Positions 19,168-27,014 of a stretch of DNA of 64,000 nucleotides are shown here, one piece after another. The position numbers were made by a program, and so were the translations under genes. The notes below the pieces were generated by a model. It did not search any database. It was given only the letters and a program-made list of their open reading frames with translations, and was not told where the DNA came from. Numbering within the stretch: position 1 is the first letter of the stretch; every line of letters starts with the position of its first letter. The DNA comes from Aurantiacibacter odishensis (GTDB taxonomy: Bacteria > Pseudomonadota > Alphaproteobacteria > Sphingomonadales > Sphingomonadaceae), in contig NZ_QYOS01000022.1 of assembly GCF_003605195.1 (NCBI RefSeq), forward strand, positions 124,001 to 188,000. The letters run 5' to 3'.

Positions 19168-20070
19168 TTAGGCAGCCTGCGGCATCAGCCTTTCGCTGGC
19201 GATCCGCTGCATGGCCTTTTGTAGCTTCTCGAACGCGCGCACTTCAATCTGGCGGATGCGTTCTCGGCTGACGTCGTAGACCTGCGACAGCTCTTCCAGC
19301 GTCTGCGGGTTCTCTGTCAGGCGGCGCTCGGTCAGGATGTGCTGCTCACGCTCGTTGAGCGCGCCCATCGCTTCCACCAGCATTTCGCGGCGCACGTCGG
19401 CTTCCTCGGCATCGGCAACGATGGTGTCCTGCAACGGACGGTCGTCCGTCAGCCAGTCCATCCATTCGCCGCTGCCTTCCTCGCCATTGCGCATCGGCGT
19501 GTTGAGCGAGCCGTCGCCGCCCATCATCATCCTGCGGTTCATGTTGACCACTTCCTGCTCCGGCACGCCCAGATCGGTAGCGATCTTGGTGACGTCTTCC
19601 GGCGACAGGTCGGAGTCTTCATAAGCCTCCAGCTGCTTCTTCATCCGGCGAAGGTTGAAGAACAGCTTCTTCTGCGCGGCCGTGGTGCCCATTTTGACGA
19701 GCGACCAGCTACGCAGGATGAATTCCTGGATGCTGGCCTTGATCCACCACATGGCATAGGTTGCCAGGCGAAACCCGCGATCGGGCTCGAACTTCTTCAC
19801 GCCCTGCATCAGGCCGACATTGCCTTCGGAAATGAGATCCGAGACGGGCAGGCCATAGCCGCGATAGCCCATGGCGATCTTCGCCACGAGCCGCAGGTGG
19901 CTCTGCACCAGCTGGGCTGCTGCATCGGGGTCTTCGTGCTCTTCGTAACGCTTGGCGAGCATGTATTCCTGCTCTGGCGTCAGCACGGGGAATTTCTTGA
20001 TTTCCGACAGGTAGCGGTTGAGTCCCTGCTCACCGCCGAGTGCCGGCACCGTGGGTCGATTGTTACTCAC
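19168..20070 (-). CDS. rpoH: RNA polymerase sigma-32 factor (heat shock)
   Basis: 300 residues from a GTG at 20070 (upstream AAGAAAGG). Region 2 contains SHLRLVAKIAMGYRGYG, DLISEGNVGLMQ and FRLATYAMWWIKASIQEFILRSWSLVK; the RpoH box QKKLFFNLR distinguishes it from RpoD; region 4 carries LEELSQVYDVSRERIRQIEVRAFEKL. It directs transcription of chaperone and protease genes in the heat-shock response. The clpP upstream region in this window carries a matching promoter motif. A terminator follows. Confidence 0.96.
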   Translation of the reverse strand: MSNNRPTVPALGGEQGLNRYLSEIKKFPVLTPEQEYMLAKRYEEHEDPDAAAQLVQSHLRLVAKIAMGYRGYGLPVSDLISEGNVGLMQGVKKFEPDRGFRLATYAMWWIKASIQEFILRSWSLVKMGTTAAQKKLFFNLRRMKKQLEAYEDSDLSPEDVTKIATDLGVPEQEVVNMNRRMMMGGDGSLNTPMRNGEEGSGEWMDWLTDDRPLQDTIVADAEEADVRREMLVEAMGALNEREQHILTERRLTENPQTLEELSQVYDVSRERIRQIEVRAFEKLQKAMQRIASERLMPQAA

Positions 20071-20193
20071 TTTGTCCCAAACCTTTCTTCTTTGTCGACC
20101 ACTCGTATCGGGCCCCTTCTGGGCACCCGGTCTTGGCGGTCACATTGGGTGCAACTCTCTTATAGCGCACCACGGGCCGATATAGGGTGCATT

Positions 20194-21156
20194 TCATCGA
20201 TTGGAATGACCTGTTTGGTCGATCAGTTCCCGCATATCGGTCGGTATTTCGCTGGAAAACGACAGGGCGTTACCGGTGACGGGATGGATGAAACCGAGTC
20301 GCGCGGCGTGGAGAGCCTGGCGCTCGAAACCCAGGGCCTTGATAACAGGCCGTAAAGCGGCTGGAGTGCGTCCGTACACAGGGTCTCCTATTAGCGCATG
20401 ACCGATTGACGCAAGGTGAACCCTGACCTGGTGGGTTCGCCCGGTTTCAAGGCGGCATTCGATCAGCGAACAGTGATCGAGGCGCTCCAGCGTGCGGTAG
20501 TGCGTGACCGCGTGTTTCCCACGCCTCGAATTGTCGGGCAGCACAGCCATTTTCTTGCGGTCCCGGTCGCTACGCCCGAGTCGCGCATCTACGGTTCCGG
20601 AAGAAGGATTGGGATGTCCGCCGCATACCGCGAGATAGGCCCGCTCGAGCGAGTGATCGGCGAACTGCTTCGCCAGCCCCTCGTGCGCCGCGTCGCTTTT
20701 GGCGACCACCAGCAGTCCGGATGTGTCCTTGTCGATCCGGTGGACGATGCCGGGCCGCGCGACGCCGCCGATGCCGGAAAGCTGGCCCCGACAGTGGTGG
20801 AGCAGAGCGTTCACCAGCGTGCCGTGGGGATTACCCGCAGCCGGATGGACCACCATCCCGGCAGGCTTGTCGACCACGATCAGGTGCTCGTCCTCGAACA
20901 CCACCGGGATCGGGATATCCTGTGGAACAGCCTGTGGATTACTTGGGGGCGGCAAGTGGATGAAAAAGCTCGAGCCCGCTTGAACTTTGGCGCTGGCACT
21001 GGTGACGGCCTTGCCGTCCACCTCCACCTTTCCCTCTGTAATCAAGGACTTGATCCGCTCCCGCGACAGATCGGCCACTTCCGCCAGCGCCTTGTCCAAC
21101 CGGGTGGCGGTGTGGATAATCCCGGTGAGGGTTTGAGTGGTTGTTTTGTCGGACAC
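20194..21156 (-). CDS. rluD: RluD-family 23S rRNA pseudouridine synthase
   Basis: 320 residues from a GTG preceded by AAAGAGAGG, which is close to the start. An S4 RNA-binding domain (about 15-75: RLDKALAEVADLSRERIKSLI) precedes the RluA-type catalytic domain with the HRIDKDTSGLLVVAK box containing the catalytic Asp, plus LETGRTHQVRVHLASIGHALIGD. This architecture matches RluD (positions 1911/1915/1917 in E. coli 23S rRNA), although RluC cannot be excluded from sequence reading. Divergent from the GIY-YIG frame, with one arm of a 31-bp inverted repeat between them. Confidence 0.9.
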   Translation of the reverse strand: MSDKTTTQTLTGIIHTATRLDKALAEVADLSRERIKSLITEGKVEVDGKAVTSASAKVQAGSSFFIHLPPPSNPQAVPQDIPIPVVFEDEHLIVVDKPAGMVVHPAAGNPHGTLVNALLHHCRGQLSGIGGVARPGIVHRIDKDTSGLLVVAKSDAAHEGLAKQFADHSLERAYLAVCGGHPNPSSGTVDARLGRSDRDRKKMAVLPDNSRRGKHAVTHYRTLERLDHCSLIECRLETGRTHQVRVHLASIGHALIGDPVYGRTPAALRPVIKALGFERQALHAARLGFIHPVTGNALSFSSEIPTDMRELIDQTGHSNR

Positions 21157-21166
21157 AGCCTCTCTT

Positions 21167-21197
21167 TACCGACTGCCCTGAGCTTGTCGAAGGGCTG
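21167..21197 (+). repeat. 31-bp inverted repeat, left copy (REP-like)
   Basis: A 31-base sequence with the core CCCTGAGCTTGTCGAAGGG that is itself an imperfect palindrome (GCCCT...AGGGC). A perfect reverse-complement copy lies at 21497-21527. The two copies bracket the GIY-YIG coding region. The core resembles dispersed REP-like elements common in sphingomonad genomes (established pattern, not searched here). Confidence 0.9.
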
Positions 21198-21218
21198 TCT
21201 TTCACTTAGCGCAGAGCA

Positions 21219-21914
21219 GTGCCTTTCTGGACCTACATCCTCCATTGCAATGCTGGCCGCTTTTACACCGGCCACACAGACGATCTCGAAAGGCGGATCT
21301 GGCAACACGAGAATGGGGTAATCCCCGGGTTCACGCGAAACTTCCTTCCGGTGAAGCTTGTCTGGTCTCAGGAATTCACGACGCGCGAGGAGGCGAAAGC
21401 TGCGGAGAAGCAGATCAAAGGTTGGTCGCGGAAGAAAAAGCTGGCGCTGATCCGTGGCGATTGGGCTTCAGTCTCGCGCTACACGAAAAGCAAGGGCAGC
21501 CCTTCGACAAGCTCAGGGCAGTCGGTAGTTGTTAGAGAAAGAGTGATCGCATTGCTTCGCGAGGAAGCACAGCGTGCATACCCTGACGAATGCTGCGGTA
21601 TCCTGCTCGGAGCAGGTGAAGCGATCACCGATGCCCTGCCAGCTCCTAACGTGCATTCCGCGCCGCGAACCCATTTCGAGATCGATCCGCAGGCCCTGAT
21701 CGACGCGCACCGTGCCGCGCGATCCGGCGGCCCGCAGGTGCTGGGTTACTACCACTCGCACCCGGCCGGACCGCCGCACCCGTCAGCCACCGACCGCGCC
21801 GAGGCTGCGCATGACGGCAAGCTTTGGGCTATCGTCTGCGAAGATGCGATTGGCTGGTGGCGCGATACGCCAGACGGTTTTACGGAGCTTCCCTACCCGC
21901 TCGTCCGCGCCTAG
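21219..21914 (+). CDS. GIY-YIG endonuclease domain fused in frame to a JAMM (M67/Mov34) metallopeptidase
   Basis: 231 residues from a GTG with only a weak Shine-Dalgarno. Residues 4-85 are a compact GIY-YIG domain (YILHCNAGRFYTGHTDDLERR, H30, ENG, EEAKAAEKQIKGW) like the small UPF0213/YhbQ group. Residues 93-103 (GSPSTSSGQS) are simply the translation of the 31-bp repeat at 21497-21527. Residues 108-231 are a JAMM domain with E124 and a perfect HxHx7Sx2D site (H179, H181, S189, D192), probably a Zn peptidase. Each domain is normally a separate protein, so the fusion looks like a consequence of insertion of the repeat-bounded GIY-YIG unit. The JAMM part could also start alone at the GTG at 21543 (upstream TTAGAGAAAGA). 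Confidence 0.8.
   Translation: MPFWTYILHCNAGRFYTGHTDDLERRIWQHENGVIPGFTRNFLPVKLVWSQEFTTREEAKAAEKQIKGWSRKKKLALIRGDWASVSRYTKSKGSPSTSSGQSVVVRERVIALLREEAQRAYPDECCGILLGAGEAITDALPAPNVHSAPRTHFEIDPQALIDAHRAARSGGPQVLGYYHSHPAGPPHPSATDRAEAAHDGKLWAIVCEDAIGWWRDTPDGFTELPYPLVRA
21497..21527 (-). repeat. 31-bp inverted repeat, right copy (REP-like)
   Basis: Perfect reverse complement of 21167-21197, 299 bases away. It lies inside the open frame and encodes the linker between the GIY-YIG and JAMM domains. Confidence 0.9.
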
Positions 21915-22052
21915 ATACCCGGCCATGCCCTGCCCTACCCGACGCATCGTTGCACTTTTCGACAAGTGCGGGTGGCAGCGTAGAAATTTTGCCCTAGGAC
22001 TGTGTTCCAGGTGTTCCACATTAACGCCAGACCAAGGCCACGAACTGTTCAA

Positions 22053-22706
22053 ATGACTTCCTCCCTCGATCTTGCTTCCCTGCTCTGCTCCCGCCTCTGC
22101 CACGACATGCTCAGCCCCGTGGGCGCGCTTAATAACGGGCTGGAACTGCTGGCGGACGAGAAGGACCCAGCGATGCGTCAGCGCTGCCTCGACCTGCTGG
22201 AACAGAGCGCGCGCATCTCCGCCAACAAGCTCAAGTTCTTCCGCCTCGCCTACGGCGCGGCAGGGGGATTCGGAGAGCAGGTGCCGGTGGAGGAACCGCA
22301 CGAACTGCTCACTTCGCTGACCTCGGCTGACGAACGACTTACGCTCGACTGGGCGGTGAGCGAACAGACGCTGTCGAAGCCCGCGATCAAGGTGCTGCTG
22401 AACCTTGCCGCCATGGGTCTCGATTCGCTGGTGCGCGGTGGAACGCTGGCCGTGGGTGCTGAGCGCAATGGCGGCCAGACGGAAATCGCCATTCGCGCCA
22501 GCGGCCCGCGCGTCGCTTTCGACGAGAACATCGGCAAGGCGCTGGACGGTTCGCTAGCGGCAGACGAACTTTCGGGCCGCACCGCCCCTGCCCACCTCAT
22601 CCGCCTGATCGTGGAGCGTGACGGCGGCGCGGTGCAGTATCACCACGGCAAGGAAGCACTTGTGCTGGGCGCCATGCTGCCCGATCCGGAGGGTATGATC
22701 GGTTGA
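22053..22706 (+). CDS. chpT: Histidine phosphotransferase ChpT
   Basis: 217 residues from the ATG at 22053; upstream in-frame codons encode an implausible basic stretch. The N-terminal helix carries the phospho-accepting His17 in LCSRLCHDMLSPVGALNNGLELL, the ChpT signature, followed by a degenerate kinase-like C-terminal domain (NLAAMGLDSLVRGG, APAHLIRLIVERDGG). ChpT relays phosphate from CckA to CtrA and CpdR and so sets cell-cycle and motility programmes in alphaproteobacteria. It overlaps the following amidase gene by 4 bases (TTGA). Confidence 0.9.
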   Translation: MTSSLDLASLLCSRLCHDMLSPVGALNNGLELLADEKDPAMRQRCLDLLEQSARISANKLKFFRLAYGAAGGFGEQVPVEEPHELLTSLTSADERLTLDWAVSEQTLSKPAIKVLLNLAAMGLDSLVRGGTLAVGAERNGGQTEIAIRASGPRVAFDENIGKALDGSLAADELSGRTAPAHLIRLIVERDGGAVQYHHGKEALVLGAMLPDPEGMIG

Positions 22707-23410
22707 CCGACCCGCTCGTCCACCGGGAACAGCCCTCGCCCAATTTCAACGAGCGACAGCTGCCGATCTCGATGGTCGTGCTGCACTACACCGATATGAA
22801 GCCGGTCGAGACCGCGCTGGAGAAAATGTGCGATCCGGAGGCCGAGGTCTCGGCGCACTACTGCATCACCGAGGAAGGCGATGTCATCCGCCTCGTTCCG
22901 GAAGACAAGCGCGCCTGGCACGCGGGGGTTTCGTATTGGCGCGGCCACAAGGACGTGAACTCCGCCAGCATCGGGATCGAACTGGATCACCCCGGCCACG
23001 CGCTGGGCTATCGCGGCTTCGCCGATGCGCAGATCGAGGCGCTGGTGCCACTGCTCCACCGCATCGTGAAGGCATACGACATTCCCCGCGCCAACGTGGT
23101 GGGCCATTCGGATGTCTCCCCACTGCGCAAGCTTGATCCCGGCGAGCTCTTCCCTTGGGAAAGGCTGGCCGAATACGGCCTGTGCCTGCCGCGTCCGGAC
23201 AAGCTCTCCCCCGATCCAGTGTTCGATAACGATGCGGCCTTTTACCTGGCGCTGGAGCGGTTCGGTTATGACATCACCGACGGACGCAAGGCGGTGGAAG
23301 CGTTCCAGCGCCGCTGGCGGCCCGAACGCATCGATGGCATGATCGATGGCGAAGTGCGCGCGATCCTGTTCCAGCTCCTGCTGGATCGCGACCGCGGCCA
23401 CACCCGCTGA
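22703..23410 (+). CDS. AmpD-type N-acetylmuramoyl-L-alanine amidase
   Basis: 235 residues from a TTG that overlaps the chpT stop. The amidase_2 domain has the zinc ligands in the expected order: H28 in VVLHYTD, H135 in VVGHSDVSP and D145 in KLDPG, plus SAHYCITEEGDVIRLV. A C-terminal peptidoglycan-binding type helical region follows (AVEAFQRRWRPERIDG). It cleaves the bond between MurNAc and L-Ala in wall fragments. No signal peptide is visible, so it is either a cytoplasmic recycling enzyme like AmpD or the true start lies elsewhere. Translational coupling to chpT is likely. Confidence 0.9.
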   Translation: MTDPLVHREQPSPNFNERQLPISMVVLHYTDMKPVETALEKMCDPEAEVSAHYCITEEGDVIRLVPEDKRAWHAGVSYWRGHKDVNSASIGIELDHPGHALGYRGFADAQIEALVPLLHRIVKAYDIPRANVVGHSDVSPLRKLDPGELFPWERLAEYGLCLPRPDKLSPDPVFDNDAAFYLALERFGYDITDGRKAVEAFQRRWRPERIDGMIDGEVRAILFQLLLDRDRGHTR

Positions 23411-23455
23411 ATCGCAGACTTCCCTACCGCGTCGCCCGCGCCTATATCGCTGATC

Positions 23456-23860
23456 GCCGGGGAGCCGGGCAGCCGCGTGGCCTTCGGGCCGCGAGGAAAG
23501 TCCGGGCTCCACGAAACAAGGGTGGCGGGTAACGCCCGCCGCGGGCAACCGCAGGGAAAGTGCCACAGAGAGCAAACCGCCGATGGCTGCTCCGGCAGCA
23601 CAGGCAAGGGTGAAAGGGTGCGGTAAGGGCGCACCGGGGGGCCGGTAACGGTTCCCGTCCTGGCAAACCCCACCCGGAGCAAGACCGCATAGGGGTCTCG
23701 CGCCTCTTCGGAGGCAGGAGCGTTTCGCTCCGAGAGATCCGGGTTGGTCGCTGGAGCGGTCGGAGCAATCCGCCGCGTAAGATGAATGGCTGCCCCCGCG
23801 CACGCTGGTCGGAAACGATACCGGTCGCGGGACAGAACCCGGCTTACAGGCTCCCCGGCA
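23456..23860 (+). ncRNA. rnpB: RNase P RNA (bacterial class A)
   Basis: The 5' and 3' ends pair through GCCGGGGAGCC (23456-23466) and GGCTCCCCGGC (23849-23859) as helix P1. The universally conserved P4 halves are present: GAGGAAAGTCCGGGCTCC near the 5' end and ACAGAACCCGGCTTA near the 3' end. CAGGGAAAGTGCCACAGAGA and GGTGAAAGGGTGCGGTAAG correspond to the P10-P12 specificity region. Length of about 405 nt is typical. A possible -10 (TATATC at 23443) lies 8 bases before the 5' end. It processes the 5' ends of tRNA precursors. Confidence 0.95.
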
Positions 23861-23863
23861 ATT

Positions 23864-24688
23864 TTACTGGGCCTGCACCAGGTCGGCCTGCGATTCCTTC
23901 GTGATGGAGATGTTGCCTTCCCCGTCGTCGACAGCATTGATGTAGCGGCGATCGCTGCCTTCCAGCACGAGAGCCGTCAGCCGACCGTGGCAATAGGCCC
24001 CGGTATCAATGCCGATGCGGTTGCCCCGGTCCTCCGGCGCCTGCGTGATCGTGTGGCCATGCACCACCACCGCGTCGTGCGGATCGCGGTGGCTGAGGAA
24101 GGGCTCGCGAATCCAGCGCAGCTTGGCGATTTCCTGTTCCTCCAGCGGACGCCCCGGCTCAATCCCGGCGTGTACGAACACGTAATCGCCGATCGTCACC
24201 ACGTTCTCGAAGCCGGCGATGAAATCGATGTCAGCCTGCGGCACCACCCTGATCATCGCTTCCTGCAGTTCTTCGAGATCGGAACGCGTGTATTCGCGCT
24301 TGTCGAGACCGTAGCTGAGCAGGGTTTCCCTGCCGCCATGGCGCAGGAAATGGCGCATCATGTCGACGCTTTCGAAGCTGCGCAGGAACATTTCCTCGTG
24401 ATTGCCGGCAAGGATGCGGACGGTGCGAAACTTCTGCCATTCCCTGGCCAGCGCCAGCACGTTCATGCTGTCCGGCCCGCGGTCCACCAGATCGCCCAGC
24501 AGGACGATCGTCGTTTCCGCCACACCGCTCTCGCGGTTGTCGACCTCGATGGCTTCGATGAGAGCGATCAGCAGATCGCTGCGACCGTGAACGTCACCAA
24601 CTGCGTATACGCGCTGCCCCTCGGGCACGCTTGCCTCGATTTGCGGCAGCTCCGGCTCCGCTTTCCTGGATCGAAAGAATTGAAACAT
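23864..24688 (-). CDS. Calcineurin-like metallophosphoesterase (serine/threonine protein phosphatase type)
   Basis: 274 residues from the ATG at 24688; an in-frame GTG at 24730 would add an unlikely extension. The two-metal phosphoesterase motifs appear in order: VGDVHGRSD, LLGDLVDRGPDS, AGNHEEM and VVVHGHT with a final DTGAYCHGRLTAL. This pattern is that of PrpA/ApaH-type enzymes that act on phosphoproteins or dinucleotide polyphosphates; which one cannot be decided. No signal peptide, so cytoplasmic. It converges with rnpB, whose 3' end is 3 bases from the stop. Confidence 0.9.
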   Translation of the reverse strand: MFQFFRSRKAEPELPQIEASVPEGQRVYAVGDVHGRSDLLIALIEAIEVDNRESGVAETTIVLLGDLVDRGPDSMNVLALAREWQKFRTVRILAGNHEEMFLRSFESVDMMRHFLRHGGRETLLSYGLDKREYTRSDLEELQEAMIRVVPQADIDFIAGFENVVTIGDYVFVHAGIEPGRPLEEQEIAKLRWIREPFLSHRDPHDAVVVHGHTITQAPEDRGNRIGIDTGAYCHGRLTALVLEGSDRRYINAVDDGEGNISITKESQADLVQAQ

Positions 24689-24842
24689 GCTCAGACTTGT
24701 CTTGCCCACATAGTGATAACGCGTGAGCACGCAATCGGTAGGTGTGCAGCGCGCTCATTCATTGTCAAAGCTGTCGCGACCCTGAATGTGGTGCCAAAAT
24801 CACACAGTCCAAGGCAGCGAATGCCACGCCGCGTAATTTTCC

Positions 24843-24857
24843 TTGTGCAATGCACAA
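24843..24857. promoter_or_regulatory. Perfect 7-1-7 palindrome upstream of porin gene
   Basis: TTGTGCAATGCACAA is a perfect inverted repeat about the central A, 119 bases before the porin start and in the 287-base gap between the phosphoesterase and the porin. Size and symmetry suit a dimeric repressor or activator site. The regulator is unknown. I see no gene in the rest of the gap. Confidence 0.4.
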
Positions 24858-24975
24858 TAGCTATGCAAGATAGCAGTGCTTTCGCGGCGAATTGGCGCAC
24901 TAAAAGATGCCAACACGCGAATGGCGCAGGTGGGACGAAGCATTAGTTCACCACAAGCAATTGAGGAAATTGCCC

Positions 24976-25722
24976 ATGCTTACGTCCGTCCGCAGTCTTA
25001 CGGCTGCTTCTGTTTTTGCACTTTCCACTGCCTTCGCAGCTCCTGCCATGGCGCAGGACGATGACGGCATTGGCGTCGAAGTTTCGGCCAATGTCGCGAT
25101 GGTTAGCGAGTATCGCTTCCGCGGTGTCGACCTCTCCGGTGGCGAGTTCGCCATCCAGGGCGGCGTCGATGTCGGCCTGCCCGCCGGCTTCTATGTCGGC
25201 ACCTGGGCCTCGTCGCTTGACGAGCAGACTGTCGGTTACGGCAGCACCGAACTCGACGTTTACGGCGGCTGGGCCGGCGAATTCGGCAACATCACCACCG
25301 ATGTCGGTGTGATCATGTACATCTATCCCGATGCCGGTGCCGGCGATTTCGACTACATCGAGTTCTACGGCTCGGTCGGCGCGGCCCTCGGCCCCGCCGA
25401 TGTGACCGTTGGCGTCGCCTATGCGCCTGACCAGGATTCGCTGGGCGGCACCGACAACTTCTACATCTATGCCGATGCCGGTGTCGGCATTCCCGGCACG
25501 CCTGTCAGCCTGTCGGGCCACGTCGGCTACACCGACGGCTTCCTGACCTTCACGACTGACAGCGAAGCGATCGACTGGTCGCTGGGAGCGTCCGTGGCCG
25601 TGCCCGGCACGCCGCTGGAATTGGGCGTTGCCTACATCGGCGTCGAAGGCGATGCGCTGGTCGATCCGGGCGGCGTCTTCACCGACGATGCGCTGGTTTT
25701 CACCGTGTCGGCCAGCATCTGA
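24976..25722 (+). CDS. TorF family putative porin
   Basis: 248 residues from the ATG at 24976 with GAGGAA 8 bases upstream. The signal peptide ends APAMAQ. The mature part has the conserved start of the TIGR02001/Gcw_chp family (VSANVAMVSEYRFRGVDLSGGEFAIQGGVDV) and then alternating beta-strands rich in Gly, Asp and aromatic residues, ending VFTVSASI. These proteins are outer-membrane barrels abundant in sphingomonads, with proposed but unproven porin function. Monocistronic, closed by a strong hairpin at 25750. Confidence 0.9.
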   Translation: MLTSVRSLTAASVFALSTAFAAPAMAQDDDGIGVEVSANVAMVSEYRFRGVDLSGGEFAIQGGVDVGLPAGFYVGTWASSLDEQTVGYGSTELDVYGGWAGEFGNITTDVGVIMYIYPDAGAGDFDYIEFYGSVGAALGPADVTVGVAYAPDQDSLGGTDNFYIYADAGVGIPGTPVSLSGHVGYTDGFLTFTTDSEAIDWSLGASVAVPGTPLELGVAYIGVEGDALVDPGGVFTDDALVFTVSASI

Positions 25723-25749
25723 CAGCTAATCGCGTAAAGCGAGGAACGG

Positions 25750-25781
25750 GAAGGCTCGTACCGGCAACGGTGCGGGCCTTC
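25750..25781 (+). terminator. Strong hairpin downstream of porin gene
   Basis: A continuous 14-bp stem (25750-25763 with 25768-25781, two G-T pairs) with a GCAA tetraloop, then TCTTCG. Stability and position after a highly expressed type of gene suggest termination or 3'-end protection, though the U-tract is poor. Confidence 0.7.
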
Positions 25782-25924
25782 TCTTCGTCTGGACACCACC
25801 TCACCGGAAACAGTACAATCGCGGCTTGGATGGGGCCGGGTCGTCGCTATATCCGGCCACGAGTGCTCTTTCGGTCAGGAAGGAGAGCCACGAATGAACC
25901 GCGACAAACGGAGTTTCCTCCCAG

Positions 25925-26362
25925 ATGACCCACTATCTTCACACCATGATCCGCGTCACCGATGCCGAGGAGACGATTAAGTTCTTCAATCTGATCGGGC
26001 TGGAGGAAGTGCGCCGCAAGGACGTGCCGCAGGGGCGCTTCACGCTCATCTTCATGGCCGCACCGGGGCAGGAAGGCACGGCGGAACTGGAGTTGACCTA
26101 CAACTGGCCGCCCGAAGACGGCAGCGAGCCGGAACGGTATGACGGCGGCCGCAACTTCGGCCACGTCGCCTACCGCGTGGATAACATCTACGAGACGTGC
26201 CAGAAGCTGATGGACGCAGGCGTGACGATCAATCGTCCGCCGCGCGACGGGCACATGGCCTTCGTCCGTTCGCCTGACGGTATCAGCGTGGAACTGCTCC
26301 AAGAGGGACACCTTGAAGCGCAGGAACCATGGGCCAGCATGGAAAACACTGGCAGCTGGTAG
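25925..26362 (+). CDS. gloA: Lactoylglutathione lyase (glyoxalase I)
   Basis: 145 residues, with two VOC-type beta-alpha-beta-beta-beta modules. The metal ligands fall where GloA has them: H6, E56 (LELTYNW), H80 (NFGHVAYRVDNIY) and E123 (GISVELLQ). It isomerises the hemithioacetal of methylglyoxal and glutathione to S-lactoylglutathione. Start is the ATG at 25925 with a modest GGAG upstream. The next gene begins 28 bases after its stop. Confidence 0.95.
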   Translation: MTHYLHTMIRVTDAEETIKFFNLIGLEEVRRKDVPQGRFTLIFMAAPGQEGTAELELTYNWPPEDGSEPERYDGGRNFGHVAYRVDNIYETCQKLMDAGVTINRPPRDGHMAFVRSPDGISVELLQEGHLEAQEPWASMENTGSW

Positions 26363-26390
26363 GCTCGAAGGGTCCTCGCTCGTCCGATCC

Positions 26391-26966
26391 ATGCTCTTCT
26401 GGGATCATCCCAAGGCTGCCACGAATGTGGTCATCGATACGGTCATCGTTCGTGCCGGGCGCACGGGCGATGACGATCCCGAATCATTGAGTATGGATGT
26501 CGCGGACTTCACCCTCGCGATGATGCAGAGTGGCCGCTATCCGATGGCGGCCATCCCGCAGCCCGCGCTGATGGGCACGGCCTTCAAGATCTACGTAGGT
26601 GAGGTCTACAATGGCGGGCACGTCCAGTTCATCGGCAATTCCGAATGGGGCGAAGACGATGTCGGCCTTGTATCCGCCTGCCTGAAACGCGTCGATATTC
26701 CGCAAGTGCAGGCGATCTTCGCCGACCTGCTGGCATACGAGCGCGCCAGTCCGAAAACGTTTCACAAGGCCGATTGGCGCGACGACGTGCTCGATGCTCT
26801 CGACAAGCGCCTGTTCGCGCTGGACCGCGCAAGCATCTTCGCGCCGCTGGCAGATTGGCTGCAGGAAAGCCTCGTGCTGTTTCCCGTTCCTGCCGAGAAC
26901 TGGCACAGCGTCGTTTACGAATTGGCCGCTCGCAACCGCGATCCGCAGGGGCACAAGGGCCACTAG
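26391..26966 (+). CDS. DMP19/DUF4375-like protein
   Basis: 191 residues from the ATG at 26391; the frame is open further upstream but no alternative start fits better. The central segment VGEVYNGGHVQFIGNSEWG followed by DIPQVQAIFADLLAYERASP resembles DUF4375 (DMP19-like, proposed DNA mimic or nuclease-interacting fold). The C-terminal half, including LQESLVLFPVPAENWHSVVYELAARN, is less typical. Cytoplasmic. Likely co-transcribed with gloA. Functional meaning unknown. Confidence 0.6.
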   Translation: MLFWDHPKAATNVVIDTVIVRAGRTGDDDPESLSMDVADFTLAMMQSGRYPMAAIPQPALMGTAFKIYVGEVYNGGHVQFIGNSEWGEDDVGLVSACLKRVDIPQVQAIFADLLAYERASPKTFHKADWRDDVLDALDKRLFALDRASIFAPLADWLQESLVLFPVPAENWHSVVYELAARNRDPQGHKGH

Positions 26967-27014
26967 CAGCGTTCTTAGCTTGCGATTCGCGCAAACAAGC
27001 GCCACCTGCGGCGC

